This document shows, one piece after another, positions 1 to 8,450 of a stretch of 64,000 bases of DNA. A program made the translations under genes and the position numbers. Location of the stretch: contig NZ_JAVDUV010000001.1 in assembly GCF_031456545.1 (NCBI RefSeq), forward strand, positions 248,001 through 312,000. The letters are read 5' to 3'. The stretch's first letter is position 1, and each line of letters starts with the position of its first letter. The notes beneath the pieces are model-generated. The model was not told the DNA's origin, made no database searches, and saw nothing but the letters and a program-made list of their open reading frames with translations. This DNA is from Agromyces sp. 3263 (lineage in GTDB: Bacteria > Actinomycetota > Actinomycetes > Actinomycetales > Microbacteriaceae).

Positions 1-1
1 C

Positions 2-982
2 GCCGACAACCAGGCGCAGGCACAGGCCCGGCTGGCCTTCGCCGGGCAGGAGCTCTCGGAGGCGGCCACCGCCGTCGCAGCCGGACGATCGGGTGATGCC
101 GCCGTCGGGATCCGCGCCGCCGAGGAGTCCGTCGACCAGGCGAACCTGCTCGTCGATGCCGTCGACCGCCTCGCCGCCGACCTGTCGACGGCCGATCGGG
201 CCGTCGAGGCGGGCGTCGCCGACCTCGAGCGCGACGTGCAGACCGGGCGCGGACTCGGCGACCCGGCCATCGCGTCGCTCGCCGACCGCGTCGCGTCGGA
301 CGCCGCGGCCATCCGCGCCGGGATGACGGGGCCGGGCCGCGACCCGCTCGCGGCGCACGCACGGATTCAGCAGGTCAACGCCGAGATCGACGCCGCGATC
401 GCCGGCGCACGCGACCAGGCCGTGCGGCTCGAGCGCGCGAAGGCCCAACTCGGGCGCTCCCTGGACACCGCGCGCGCCCAGGTGCAGGCGGCCGAGGACT
501 ACCTCGTCGCCCGACGCGGTGCGGTGGGCGCCGAAGCGCGGACCCGCCTCGCCGAGGCCGGGCGCCTGCTCGTCGAAGCCGAGGGACTGGCCTCCGTGGA
601 TCCGGCTGCGGCGCTCAGCACCGCCCAGCGGGCCGAGTCCCTCGCCGGCACGGCGATGTCGCTCGCCCAGCAGGACGTGGGCGGGTTCGACACCGCCTAC
701 GGCGGAGGCGGCGGCTTCGGCGGCGGCTACGGCGGCGTGCCCCAGGGCGGCGGACGGGGCGGCGACGTGTTCGGGGCCGTGCTCGGCGGCATCCTCATCA
801 ACTCGATGCTCGGCGGCGGCGGAGGCGGGGGCGGCGGGGGCGGCGGCATCTTCGGCGGCGGCGGGGGCGGTCGGAGCAGCGGCGGCTTCGGAGGCGGCTT
901 CGGCGGAGGCGGCCGGCGGTCGCCGGGCAGCTTCGGAGGCTCGGGCACGCGGTTGCGTCGCGGGGGCGGAGGTCGATTCTGA
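2..982 (+). CDS. TPM domain-containing protein, C-terminal part (cut by left edge)
   Basis: The reading frame is open from base 2 and the gene begins upstream of the window; about 326 residues are visible. The visible part is a long Ala/Glu/Arg-rich helical region that should form coiled coil. A Gly-rich tail follows, with a run of about nine consecutive glycines and repeated GGGFGGG-type blocks, ending in GGGGRF. This helical plus Gly-rich tail layout is usual for actinobacterial TPM-domain proteins (TLP18.3/Psb32/MOLO-1 type), whose catalytic-like domain and membrane segment are N-terminal and so not seen here. The PspA gene lies 132 bases downstream, a pairing common in Micrococcales, so a role in envelope stress is inferred. 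The family name rests on the tail and the neighbour, not on the TPM domain itself. Confidence 0.7.
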   Translation, partial: ADNQAQAQARLAFAGQELSEAATAVAAGRSGDAAVGIRAAEESVDQANLLVDAVDRLAADLSTADRAVEAGVADLERDVQTGRGLGDPAIASLADRVASDAAAIRAGMTGPGRDPLAAHARIQQVNAEIDAAIAGARDQAVRLERAKAQLGRSLDTARAQVQAAEDYLVARRGAVGAEARTRLAEAGRLLVEAEGLASVDPAAALSTAQRAESLAGTAMSLAQQDVGGFDTAYGGGGGFGGGYGGVPQGGGRGGDVFGAVLGGILINSMLGGGGGGGGGGGGIFGGGGGGRSSGGFGGGFGGGGRRSPGSFGGSGTRLRRGGGGRF

Positions 983-1114
983 GCTCCACGATGCAGCGGC
1001 CGACCTGAGCCCGACCAGCACGCCGCCCACCCGACGATCACCACGACGGACCACGACGACTCCCCACCACCGACCACGACCGACCACGACCGACCATCAC
1101 CGAAAGGAACCACC

Positions 1115-1852
1115 ATGGCTAAGCAGTCCATCTTCGGCCGCATCTCGCAGCTCATGCGGGCGAACATCAACTCGCTCATCGACGAGGCCGAGGACCCGCA
1201 GAAGATGCTCGACCAGATGGTGCGCGACTACACCAACAGCATCGCCGACGCCGAGGCCGCGATCGCCGAGACCATCGGCAACCTGCGCCTCCTCGAGGAC
1301 GACCACCGCGAGGACGTCGAGGCGTCCCGCGAGTGGGGCGAGAAGGCGCTCGCCGCCAGCCGCAAGGGCGACGAGCTGCGTTCGGCCGGCGATGCGTCCG
1401 GCGCGGACAAGTTCGACAACCTCGCCAAGGTCGCCCTCAGCCGCCAGATCTCCGCGGAGAACGAGGCGCGCGCCGCCGAGCCCCAGATCGCGGCGCAGAC
1501 CGAGGTCGTCGACAAGCTGAAGTCGGGCCTCAACGGCATGAAGGAGAAGCTGGTCCAGCTGCAGAACAAGCGATCCGAGCTGATCGCGCGCGCGAAGACC
1601 GCACAGGCGCAGCGCCAGGTGAACGACGCGGTGAAGTCCATCGACATCCTCGACCCGACCAGCGAGATCGGCCGGTTCGAGGACAAGATCCGCCGCGAGG
1701 AGGCCGTCGTGCGCGGGCAGGCCGAACTCGCCGCATCCAGCCTCGACGCGCAGTTCAACGAGCTCGACGACCTCGGCGAGCTCACCGAGGTCGACGCCCG
1801 GCTCGCCGCCCTCAAGGCCGGCGGTTCGTCGCAGGGCGCCATCTCGGGCTGA
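1115..1852 (+). CDS. pspA: PspA/IM30 family envelope-stress protein
   Basis: 245 residues, normal for the family, almost entirely predicted helix with charged heptads and no membrane segment or signal peptide. It begins with the typical amphipathic N-terminus (FGRISQLMRANINSLID) followed by EDPQKMLDQMVRDY, a strongly conserved PspA/IM30/Vipp1 signature. These proteins bind stressed membranes peripherally and polymerise into ESCRT-III-like rings or rods. The start is set by AAAGGAACC a few bases upstream. The gene follows a TPM-domain protein gene and is closed by a strong hairpin at 1865-1900. No PspB/C or LiaF-type partner is adjacent. Confidence 0.93.
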   Translation: MAKQSIFGRISQLMRANINSLIDEAEDPQKMLDQMVRDYTNSIADAEAAIAETIGNLRLLEDDHREDVEASREWGEKALAASRKGDELRSAGDASGADKFDNLAKVALSRQISAENEARAAEPQIAAQTEVVDKLKSGLNGMKEKLVQLQNKRSELIARAKTAQAQRQVNDAVKSIDILDPTSEIGRFEDKIRREEAVVRGQAELAASSLDAQFNELDDLGELTEVDARLAALKAGGSSQGAISG

Positions 1853-1864
1853 GCCTGAGCATGA

Positions 1865-1900
1865 CGGATGCCGCGGGCGCAGCAGTGCCCGCGGCATCCG
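1865..1900. terminator. Hairpin terminator after pspA, made of two inverted GCGGCATCCG copies
   Basis: A 14-bp perfect stem (1865-1878 with 1887-1900) and an 8-base loop. Each arm begins or ends with the 10-mer CGGATGCCGC/GCGGCATCCG that recurs through the window. It starts 12 bases after the pspA stop. There is no U-tract, as is common in GC-rich actinobacteria. Confidence 0.75.
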
Positions 1901-1979
1901 CGTCTCCCTGCCGCAACGCGCGCCGACCCGGCCCGCAGACGCGAAGCGCGATCCCAGCGTGACGCGGTAACGTTCGGGC

Positions 1980-2633
1980 ATGACGCCGGATGAGGCGGCC
2001 GAGGTGCTGGGTGTCGCACCCGATGCGGACGAGCCCGAGATCGACCACGCCTACCGGCGCCTCGCCCGGGAGCTCCATCCCGACCGGGCCATCGGCGCAG
2101 CGCCCTCGACGGTGCAGGAGTCGAGCGAGCGCTTCGTCGATGCGACCCTGGCCAAGGAGGTGCTGCTGCGCTCCGCCGCGAGCCGCGCGGGCGGGGGCGG
2201 ACGACCCCGCGCCGACGACCCGTCCGGCGACGACGGGCCGGGGTATCCGAGGACCGGCACGCGGGTGCGGATCGTCGACGAGCACGTCGTGGACGTCGTG
2301 GCTTCGGTGCGTCCCGTGCCGGCCAGCTGGGGGCTGTTCGCCACGTGGACGCTGCTCCTCGTCATCGGCGCGGTGCTCGCCCTGTCCGGCCTCCCGGTGT
2401 GGCAGCCGGTCGACCTGTGGCTGCGCGTCGTGCTGCTCGCGGCATCCGCCATCGCGACGGGCCTCACCGGGCGACGGTGGCTCTGGAACACGACGCTGGT
2501 CCTCATCGCCGTCAACGGCGTGGCCGTGGTGCTCGCCACGACGGTGGGCGGCCTGCTCGGGCTCGGATTCATGATGGTGGCGAGCTTCGGGCTCGCCGTG
2601 CAGGCGCGCCTGGTCCGCTTCCCCGACCAGTGA
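1980..2633 (+). CDS. J domain-containing membrane protein
   Basis: 217 residues. The first ~45 residues form a J domain with the HPD motif at residues 33-35 (ARELHPDR), the motif that stimulates Hsp70 ATPase. A disordered Gly/Arg/Asp-rich stretch follows, and from about residue 117 there are three or four hydrophobic segments. The product is therefore a membrane-anchored J-protein, not canonical DnaJ: it has no G/F region or zinc finger. The start is supported by TAACGT at 1968-1973, six bases before ATG, and no Shine-Dalgarno is seen, so the mRNA is probably leaderless. The likely partner is DnaK; the client is unknown. Confidence 0.8.
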   Translation: MTPDEAAEVLGVAPDADEPEIDHAYRRLARELHPDRAIGAAPSTVQESSERFVDATLAKEVLLRSAASRAGGGGRPRADDPSGDDGPGYPRTGTRVRIVDEHVVDVVASVRPVPASWGLFATWTLLLVIGAVLALSGLPVWQPVDLWLRVVLLAASAIATGLTGRRWLWNTTLVLIAVNGVAVVLATTVGGLLGLGFMMVASFGLAVQARLVRFPDQ

Positions 2634-2665
2634 CGACGTCGGGCGCCCGCGCGATACTGTGAGGC

Positions 2666-3529
2666 ATGCCCGCAACCTTCGTCGTCGTTCCCCAGTGGCA
2701 GGGCTCCGTGTCGTCGCGCGCGATGAGCCATGCCGACGGTGCCGCCGCGATCCTCGGCGATCTGCCCGCCTCCGCGACCGTCCTCGTCGAGGTCCCGGTG
2801 GAGGCCGGCGACGAGCTCGGCTCGGGGGTGCGCCGCTACAGCGCCCTGCTCCGGGTGCGCGAGCGAGCCGAGGAGGCGCTCGCGCTGGTGCCCGACTGGG
2901 CGCTCACGGTCGGCGGCGACTGCGGCGCGTCGCTCGCGGCGGTCGCGCACGCCTCCCGCCGGAGCGGCGGCGACCTCGCCGTGCTCTGGCTCGATGCGCA
3001 CCCCGACCTGAACACGCCCGAGTCGTCCCCCTCGGGCGGCTTCGGCGGGATGACCCTGCGGGCGATCGCGGGCGAGGGCGCCGACGGGCTCGCCCTCGAC
3101 GCCGACACGCGCATCCCGCCCGCTCGGCTCGTGCTCGGCGGCGTCCGCGCGATCGACGACGAGGAGGCGCGCTTCATCGACGAGCACGCCGTGAGCGTGC
3201 TCACCGTCGAGGACCTCCTCGACCCCACGGCGGTCGTCGCCGCGCTCGAGCAGACCGGCGCCGGTCAGGTGTTCGTGCACGTCGACCTCGACGTGCTCGA
3301 CCCGTCGGCACTGGCCGGCCTGTCGTACCCGATGCCCTTCGGCGTCGACACGACCGCCCTCGTCGCGCTCCTGCGAGCGGTCGCCGCGCGCTTCCCACTC
3401 GCGGGGGCGGCGATCGCCGGCTTCGCGCCGCGCTCGGCCGAGGCCGCCGAAGACGACCTGCCCACGATCCTGCGCATCGTGGCGGCGCTCACGTCGGCCG
3501 GCGGCACGCGGACGGCGACCGACGCGTGA
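2666..3529 (+). CDS. Arginase/ureohydrolase family protein with altered metal site
   Basis: 287 residues with the ureohydrolase fold. Recognisable metal-binding motifs are DAHPD (D110, H112, D114) and VDLDVLD (D207, D209). The first motif, normally GGDHS, reads GGDCG, so the first metal-ligand histidine is replaced by Cys86. Classical arginases, agmatinases and formiminoglutamases need all six ligands of a binuclear Mn site, so this enzyme may bind a single metal, or a thiolate-ligated one, and its substrate should not be assumed. A TACTGT -10 element at 2655-2660, five bases before ATG, supports the start. No arginine or histidine catabolism genes are adjacent. Confidence 0.82.
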   Translation: MPATFVVVPQWQGSVSSRAMSHADGAAAILGDLPASATVLVEVPVEAGDELGSGVRRYSALLRVRERAEEALALVPDWALTVGGDCGASLAAVAHASRRSGGDLAVLWLDAHPDLNTPESSPSGGFGGMTLRAIAGEGADGLALDADTRIPPARLVLGGVRAIDDEEARFIDEHAVSVLTVEDLLDPTAVVAALEQTGAGQVFVHVDLDVLDPSALAGLSYPMPFGVDTTALVALLRAVAARFPLAGAAIAGFAPRSAEAAEDDLPTILRIVAALTSAGGTRTATDA

Positions 3530-3549
3530 CGCGGATCCGCCCGCCTGCC

Positions 3550-3555
3550 TAGGCT
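3550..3555 (+). promoter_or_regulatory. -10 element for the flavoprotein/HExxH gene pair
   Basis: TAGGCT fits the actinobacterial TANNNT -10 consensus. It would start transcription near 3562, giving a leader of about 37 bases that carries the GGAGGGAG ribosome site before the ATG at 3599. No clear -35 box is visible. Confidence 0.4.
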
Positions 3556-3598
3556 GGCCATGGCTGCCCGGCCGCGATCGGGCCCCGGAGGGAGACGC

Positions 3599-5050
3599 AT
3601 GGAGCGCGAGGTGGACGTCGTCGTGATCGGCGCCGGACCGGTCGGTGAGAACGTGGCCGACCGGGCCAGGGCCGGCGGACTGGAGGTGGCGCTCGTCGAG
3701 CACGAGCTCGTGGGCGGCGAGTGCTCGTACTGGGCCTGCGTGCCGTCGAAGACACTCCTTCGCAGTGCGGCCGTGCTCCGCGCCGCGCGGCGCGTGCCGG
3801 GAGCCGCGGAGGCGATCACGGGCCGACTCGATGTCGCCGCCGTGCTCCGCCGCCGTGACTACTGGGTCTCCGACTGGGACGACCACGGCGCGGCCGACTG
3901 GGTGGCGAGCGTGGGCATCCAGCTCGAACGCGGTCACGGTCGCATCGACGGGCCCCGCCGGGTGGTGGTGACGCACGCCGACGACAGCGAGACGACGCTC
4001 GTGGCGCGCCACGCCGTGGTGGTGTCGACCGGATCCGATCCGGTCGTGCCGCCCATCGACGGGCTCGCCGCCGCGCGACCCTGGACGAGCCGCGACGCCA
4101 CCAGCGTGAAGGCGCCGCCCGCCCGCCTCGCCATCATCGGCGGCGGCGTGATCGCCGTCGAGATGGCGACGGCGTTCGCCGGCTTCGGCACCGAGGTGAC
4201 GGTGCTGGCCAGGAGCGGACTGCTCGGCGGCATGGAGCCCTTCGCAGGAGAGGCGGTGGCCGCCGGCCTGCGCGGCCTCGGCGCCACGGTGCGACTCGGC
4301 GTCACGCCGACGCGGGTCGAGCGGAACGGCGACGACGAGGTCGTTCTGACCCTCGACGACGGCTCCACGGTGATCGCCGACGAGGTGCTCGTCGCCACCG
4401 GCCGGCGGCCGCGCACCCATCGCGCCGGCCTGGAGACCGTGGGCCTCGAGCCCGGATCCTGGCTCGACGTCGACGACACGATGCTCGTCCGCGGCGCCGA
4501 CGGCGACGGCAACGGCCGCGACTGGCTCTACGCCGTCGGGGACGTCAACCACCGCGCGCTGCTCACCCACCAGGGCAAGTATCAGGGCCGCGCCGCCGGC
4601 GACCTCATCGCGGCCAGGGCGCTCGGGAGACCGGTCGACGTGTCGCCGTGGGGCGTGCACGTGGCCACCGCCGACCACGCCGCCGTGCCGCAGGTGGTGT
4701 TCGCCGAGCCCGAGTGCGCGTCGGTCGGGCTGACCGAGGCGGATGCCGCGAAGGCGGGCCGTGCGGTCCGGATCGCCGACGTGCCGATGCAGTCCGCGAG
4801 CGGCGCCGGCATCCTCGCCGACGGCTACGACGGCCGTGCCCGGCTCGTGATCGACGCCGAGCGCGACGTCGTCATCGGGGCCACGTTCGTCGGCCAGGAC
4901 GTCGCCGAACTGGTGCACGCCGCGACGATCGCCGTCGTGGGCGAGGTGCCGGTCGCGCGGCTCTGGCACGCGGTGCCGTCGTTCCCCACCATGAGCGAGG
5001 TGTGGCTGCGCCTGCTCGAGGACCTCGGCCGGCCCGAGGCGGCGGCATGA
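3599..5050 (+). CDS. FAD/NAD(P)-dependent pyridine nucleotide-disulfide oxidoreductase
   Basis: 483 residues. It has an N-terminal FAD-binding Rossmann motif (VVVIGAGPVGENVA), the redox-active disulfide GGECxxxxCVPSK (C42, C47), a second NAD(P) fold (AIIGGGVIAVEMA), an FAD segment (YAVGDVN) and a C-terminal dimerisation domain. Dihydrolipoamide dehydrogenase is the closest named relative. However, the C-terminal His-Pro-Thr motif that carries the base reads FPTMSE, so the catalytic histidine position appears to hold Phe; a mercuric or other disulfide reductase role remains possible. GGAGGGAG places the start here rather than at the in-frame ATG 39 bases upstream. The stop overlaps the next start (ATGA), so the two are translationally coupled. 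Confidence 0.85.
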   Translation: MEREVDVVVIGAGPVGENVADRARAGGLEVALVEHELVGGECSYWACVPSKTLLRSAAVLRAARRVPGAAEAITGRLDVAAVLRRRDYWVSDWDDHGAADWVASVGIQLERGHGRIDGPRRVVVTHADDSETTLVARHAVVVSTGSDPVVPPIDGLAAARPWTSRDATSVKAPPARLAIIGGGVIAVEMATAFAGFGTEVTVLARSGLLGGMEPFAGEAVAAGLRGLGATVRLGVTPTRVERNGDDEVVLTLDDGSTVIADEVLVATGRRPRTHRAGLETVGLEPGSWLDVDDTMLVRGADGDGNGRDWLYAVGDVNHRALLTHQGKYQGRAAGDLIAARALGRPVDVSPWGVHVATADHAAVPQVVFAEPECASVGLTEADAAKAGRAVRIADVPMQSASGAGILADGYDGRARLVIDAERDVVIGATFVGQDVAELVHAATIAVVGEVPVARLWHAVPSFPTMSEVWLRLLEDLGRPEAAA

Positions 5051-5439
5051 GCGAGCGCCGGGTGACGATCCGGCTCACCGATTCCCCCATCAGCCGCGCC
5101 GGGTACCGGTGGGCGACCCTCGTCGGATTCACCTGGGGATTCCTCTGGAGCACGGGCCCGATCGAGCGGCGCCAGGGGCTCTTCGTCTTCACGGGCATGC
5201 CGAAGTGGACCTTCGGGCGCGGCGGTTCCTGCGTGGGCGGGTGCTACCTCACCGACCGGAACGCTGGAGACGTCGTGCTCGGCCACGAGGCGGTGCACAA
5301 GGAGCAGTGGCTGACGTACGGGATGCTCTTCCCGCTGCTGTATCTCATCGCCGGGCGCGATCCGTTGCAGAACCGCTTCGAGATCGAGGCCGGGCTCGAG
5401 GCCGGCGGCTACCTCCCGCGTCGGCGGCCCCGCCGCTGA
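5047..5439 (+). CDS. Small membrane-associated HExxH protein (uncharacterised)
   Basis: 130 residues. A hydrophobic segment lies near residues 20-35 and another near 92-104. Between them are a CxxxC pair (C62, C66) and the motif GHEAVHKEQW (H80, E81, H84), which matches the HExxH zinc-metallopeptidase signature; the acidic NRFEIEAG lies about 25 residues further on and could provide a third ligand. Similar short actinobacterial proteins are sometimes labelled Fe-S oxidoreductase; nothing here proves an iron-sulfur cluster. It is coupled by ATGA overlap to the disulfide oxidoreductase, suggesting a joint redox role. Function unknown. Confidence 0.7.
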   Translation: MSERRVTIRLTDSPISRAGYRWATLVGFTWGFLWSTGPIERRQGLFVFTGMPKWTFGRGGSCVGGCYLTDRNAGDVVLGHEAVHKEQWLTYGMLFPLLYLIAGRDPLQNRFEIEAGLEAGGYLPRRRPRR

Positions 5440-5445
5440 GACGCC

Positions 5446-5486
5446 GAACGGCCCGGATGCCGCGTGCTGCGGCATCCGGGCCGTTC
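5446..5486. terminator. Bidirectional terminator between convergent genes
   Basis: An 18-bp perfect stem (5446-5463 with 5469-5486) and a 5-base loop, between the plus-strand HExxH gene and the minus-strand iron-binding-protein gene. Both arms contain the recurrent 10-mer (CGGATGCCGC at 5454, GCGGCATCCG at 5469). Confidence 0.85.
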
Positions 5487-5504
5487 AGGTTCGTCGTGGC
5501 CGGC

Positions 5505-6521
5505 TCAGCCCGCCTGTGCGGCGGCCGAGAGCGACGCGACGAGCTGGTCGAGCCCATAGGTGAGCGAGAGCGCCGTCGGCGGCGAGACGGCCGCGATGAG
5601 CTCGGTGCCGACGACCTGGGCGACCTGGCCGCGGGCGACCGCCGGGATGGCCTGGATGGGCGCCGACTGCAGGAACGCGTCGGCCTCGGCCTGGGTGTCG
5701 TGGTAGCTGAGGATCAGGTCGGAGTCGAGCTGGTCGAGCTGCTCGTAGCTCAGCGTGTAGAAGAACGGGGAGTCGCCGTTGGCGAGCTCGGCGACGGCGG
5801 GCGCGTCCTCGATGCCGAACGCGGAGAGGAACTCCACGCGCGAGTCCTCCTGCGTGTAGACGTAGAAGGTGCCGCCGACGTCCCAGACCGCGGCGATCGT
5901 CTGCCCGTCGAGCTCGGGGTGGGCCTCGGCCTGCGCCGCGAGCTGCGCGTCGAGGTCGTCGAGCACGCCCTGCGCCTCGTCGGCCTTGCCGAGCGCGGTG
6001 CCGACGATGCTGACGGTCTCGCGCCACGGGGTGGTCCACGGCTCGTCGGGGTACGCGACGGTCGGCGCGATCTCGCTGAGGAGGTCGTACTGCTCCTCGG
6101 TGATGCCGGAGTAGGGAGCGAGGATCACGTCGGGCGCGGCCTCGACGAGCTCCTCGTAGGGCGGGGCCTCGCCGTCGTCGGTGAGGATGACCGGGGTCTC
6201 GACGCCGAGCTCCTCGAGCTTGTCGGCGACCCACGGCAGCACGCCGTCGGCGTTCGCGCCGTACGACTGCTGCGCCATCGCGACGGGCACGACGCCGACT
6301 GCGAGCGCGGCCTCGGTGCTCCCCCAGCCCCAGGTCGCGACACGCTCGGGCGCGGCGGGGATCTCCGTCTCGCCGAAGGCGTGCTCGATCGTGACGGGGA
6401 ACGTGCCGTCGGATGCCGCGGCCGGGCCGGACTCCTCGGGGGCGGCCGAGGAGCAGCCGGCGAGCGTGAGGGCGGCCGCTGCGGCGGCGGCGATGACGGC
6501 GATCGTGCGTCGGGCGTGCAT
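5505..6521 (-). CDS. Iron-siderophore ABC transporter substrate-binding lipoprotein
   Basis: 338 residues. A lipoprotein signal peptide ends in the lipobox LAGCSS, followed by a FecB/FepB-type periplasmic-binding fold (VATWGWGSTEAALAVG near the start; clustered acidic and aromatic residues later). It would be anchored outside the membrane and deliver ferric siderophore to the FecCD-type permeases encoded next to it. GAAAGGGAA precedes the ATG. A near-perfect DtxR/IdeR operator lies 25 bases upstream, so the gene has its own iron-repressed promoter although it follows the ATPase gene in the same direction. Confidence 0.92.
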   Translation of the reverse strand: MHARRTIAVIAAAAAAALTLAGCSSAAPEESGPAAASDGTFPVTIEHAFGETEIPAAPERVATWGWGSTEAALAVGVVPVAMAQQSYGANADGVLPWVADKLEELGVETPVILTDDGEAPPYEELVEAAPDVILAPYSGITEEQYDLLSEIAPTVAYPDEPWTTPWRETVSIVGTALGKADEAQGVLDDLDAQLAAQAEAHPELDGQTIAAVWDVGGTFYVYTQEDSRVEFLSAFGIEDAPAVAELANGDSPFFYTLSYEQLDQLDSDLILSYHDTQAEADAFLQSAPIQAIPAVARGQVAQVVGTELIAAVSPPTALSLTYGLDQLVASLSAAAQAG

Positions 6522-6545
6522 GAGTTCCCTTTCGATGGGGTGGAT

Positions 6546-6564
6546 TGAGGTTAGCCTAACCTAA
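6546..6564. promoter_or_regulatory. DtxR/IdeR iron box upstream of the siderophore-binding protein gene
   Basis: TGAGGTTAGCCTAACCTAA is a 19-base palindrome differing at one position from the textbook DtxR/IdeR consensus TTAGGTTAGCCTAACCTAA. On the minus strand a TAGGCT -10 element lies inside it, so Fe(II)-loaded repressor would block RNA polymerase. It sits four bases after the end of the ATPase gene. Confidence 0.92.
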
Positions 6565-6567
6565 ACT

Positions 6568-7374
6568 TCAGGCCCGGTGAAACCGCCCGATCGGCACGAT
6601 CATGGGCGAACCGGCCACCGGATCCGCGGCGATGACGCACTCGAGGCCGAAGGCCGAACCGACCGTCTCCGCGGTCATCACTGCGGCCGGTGCGCCCGCG
6701 GCGGCGATACGTCCCCCGTCGACGACGACGAGGTGGTCGGCGTAGCGCGCGGCGAGGTTGAGCTCGTGCAGCACCATCACCACGGTCGTGCCGTGCAGCC
6801 GGTTCGACTCGGTGAGCAGGTCGAGCAGCTCGAGCTGGTGGCTCACGTCGAGGAAGCTCGTCGGCTCGTCGAGCAGCACGATCTCGGCCCGCTGGGCGAG
6901 GGCCATCGCGATCCAGACGCGCTGCCGCTGGCCGCCCGAGAGCTCCGACACCGCCCGGTCGGCCAGGTCGGCCGTGCCGGTCGCCTCCAGCACCTCGGCG
7001 ACGATGCGGTCGTCGTCGCTCGAACGCCCGCCGAACCAGCCTCGGTGCGGGTGCCGGCCCCTCGACACGAGCTCCCCGACGAGCACGCCGTCGGGGGCGA
7101 CCGGCTGTTGCGGCAGCACCGCGACGCGGCGGGCGAACTCCTTGGGCGCATACGAGCGGATGTCGCGGCCGTCGAGCGTCACCCGTCCGGTCTCGGGGCG
7201 CATGAGGCGCGCGAGCCCCCGCAGCAACGTGGACTTGCCGCTCGCGTTGGGGCCTACGATCGCCGTGATGCGTCCGTCGGGGATCTCCAGGTCGAGACCC
7301 TCGACGACCCTTCGGCCGTCGTAGGCGAGCGTGATCGATTCGGCTCGCAGTCCGTGCGATGCGGTCCCGGTCAT
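6568..7374 (-). CDS. Siderophore ABC transporter ATP-binding protein (FecE/FhuC type)
   Basis: 268 residues with Walker A GPNASGKST, Q-loop, signature LSGGQRQR, Walker B IVLLDEPTS and H-loop (VLHELN). It energises uptake of ferric siderophores through the two FecCD permeases. The start overlaps the stop of the upstream permease gene (ATGA at 7371-7374). It is the last gene of the minus-strand set beginning at 10490; the binding-protein gene follows after the iron box. Confidence 0.95.
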   Translation of the reverse strand: MTGTASHGLRAESITLAYDGRRVVEGLDLEIPDGRITAIVGPNASGKSTLLRGLARLMRPETGRVTLDGRDIRSYAPKEFARRVAVLPQQPVAPDGVLVGELVSRGRHPHRGWFGGRSSDDDRIVAEVLEATGTADLADRAVSELSGGQRQRVWIAMALAQRAEIVLLDEPTSFLDVSHQLELLDLLTESNRLHGTTVVMVLHELNLAARYADHLVVVDGGRIAAAGAPAAVMTAETVGSAFGLECVIAADPVAGSPMIVPIGRFHRA

Positions 7375-8450
7375 CCGTCCGACCCCTTCCGGTTGCCCCT
7401 CGCGATCAGCCAGAGGAGGTATGGCGCGCCGATGAGTCCCGTGACGATGCCCACGGGCACCGCGACGCCCGTGAACGCGTGCTGCGCCACGAGGTCGGCC
7501 ACGAGCACGATGGCGGCGCCCACGAGGGCGGATGCCGCGAGCGCGGCCTGCCCGTTCCCCACGACCGCCCGCGCGATGGGCGCCGCCACGAGCGCGACGA
7601 ACGCGATGGGTCCGGCGAGGGCCGTGGCCACGGCGACGAGCGCGACGCCCAGCACGATCGCGACGAGCCGCGCCCGCGTGGCGTCGAGCCCGAGCGAACG
7701 GGCACTGTCGTCCGAGAGGGCGATGAGCGGCATCCGGGGCGCGAACACTGCCGTGAGCACGAGGAGCACGCCGAGCGCGCCGCCCGCGGTCGCGAGCTCG
7801 GGCCAGGCGATCGATCCGATGCCGCCGACCATCCAGACCAGGGCCTCCGACGCCTCACGCACGTCGGCACGCGTGATGAGCCAGCCGAGCAGCCCCGACA
7901 CGATCGACGCGAGGCCGATGCCGACGAGCACGAAGCGGATGCCGGTGAGCCCGTCGCGCCAGGCCAGGCCCCACATCAGCGCGGCGACGACGAGCGCGCC
8001 CGCGAAGGCGGCGACCGAGACGGCCGGGCCCTGGAGTCCGAGCAGCAGCATCGAGCCGACCGCCGCGAGGCTGGCGCCGCCGGTGACGCCGAGGATGTCG
8101 GGACTCGCGAGCGGATTGCGGAGCGTCGTCTGGAACAGCGCGCCGCCGAGGCCCAGGGCGGTGCCCGCGATGATCGCGGCGAGCACTCGTGGGAGGCGCA
8201 GGCGGAGGATCACGAACTCCGCCTTCGGCGACCCCTGGCCGACCAGCGCGGCGACCACGTCACCCAGGCCGAGCCCGGCGGCGCCGAGGAGCAGCGACGC
8301 GGTCGCGGCGGCGAGCGCGACGAGCGAGGTCGCGACCAGTACGCCGGCGAGCCGGCGACGACGACGGGTGCGCGCGGCAGCGACGCGCTGCGCGGTGGCG
8401 TCGATCGCCCCGCCGACGGGTGCGGGCGCCGTGACCGGTGCCGCGCTCAC
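7371..8450 (-). CDS. Iron-chelate ABC transporter permease (FecCD family), second subunit
   Basis: 359 residues with about nine or ten hydrophobic helices. It carries FecCD-family markers such as LPRVLAAIIAGTALGLGGALFQTTLRNPLASPDILG-like spacing (the conserved RNPLA(S/D)PDILG loop) and the cytoplasmic EAA-like helix near GLDATRARLVAI. It pairs with the neighbouring permease to form the BtuC-like channel. The start is GTG at 8450, which overlaps the preceding stop (GTGA). The first ~40 residues are a basic, Pro/Ala-rich cytoplasmic tail. Confidence 0.93.
   Translation of the reverse strand: MSAAPVTAPAPVGGAIDATAQRVAAARTRRRRRLAGVLVATSLVALAAATASLLLGAAGLGLGDVVAALVGQGSPKAEFVILRLRLPRVLAAIIAGTALGLGGALFQTTLRNPLASPDILGVTGGASLAAVGSMLLLGLQGPAVSVAAFAGALVVAALMWGLAWRDGLTGIRFVLVGIGLASIVSGLLGWLITRADVREASEALVWMVGGIGSIAWPELATAGGALGVLLVLTAVFAPRMPLIALSDDSARSLGLDATRARLVAIVLGVALVAVATALAGPIAFVALVAAPIARAVVGNGQAALAASALVGAAIVLVADLVAQHAFTGVAVPVGIVTGLIGAPYLLWLIARGNRKGSDG

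Noticed and set aside
812..870. G-rich tract in the TPM gene as a phase-variable repeat
   Set aside because: The G runs are at most five or six bases long and broken by C, explained by Gly codons.
2051..4969. 972-codon antisense open frame on the minus strand
   Set aside because: It lies opposite three clear plus-strand genes. Long antisense frames are expected at 72% GC, and its translation has no recognisable domain.
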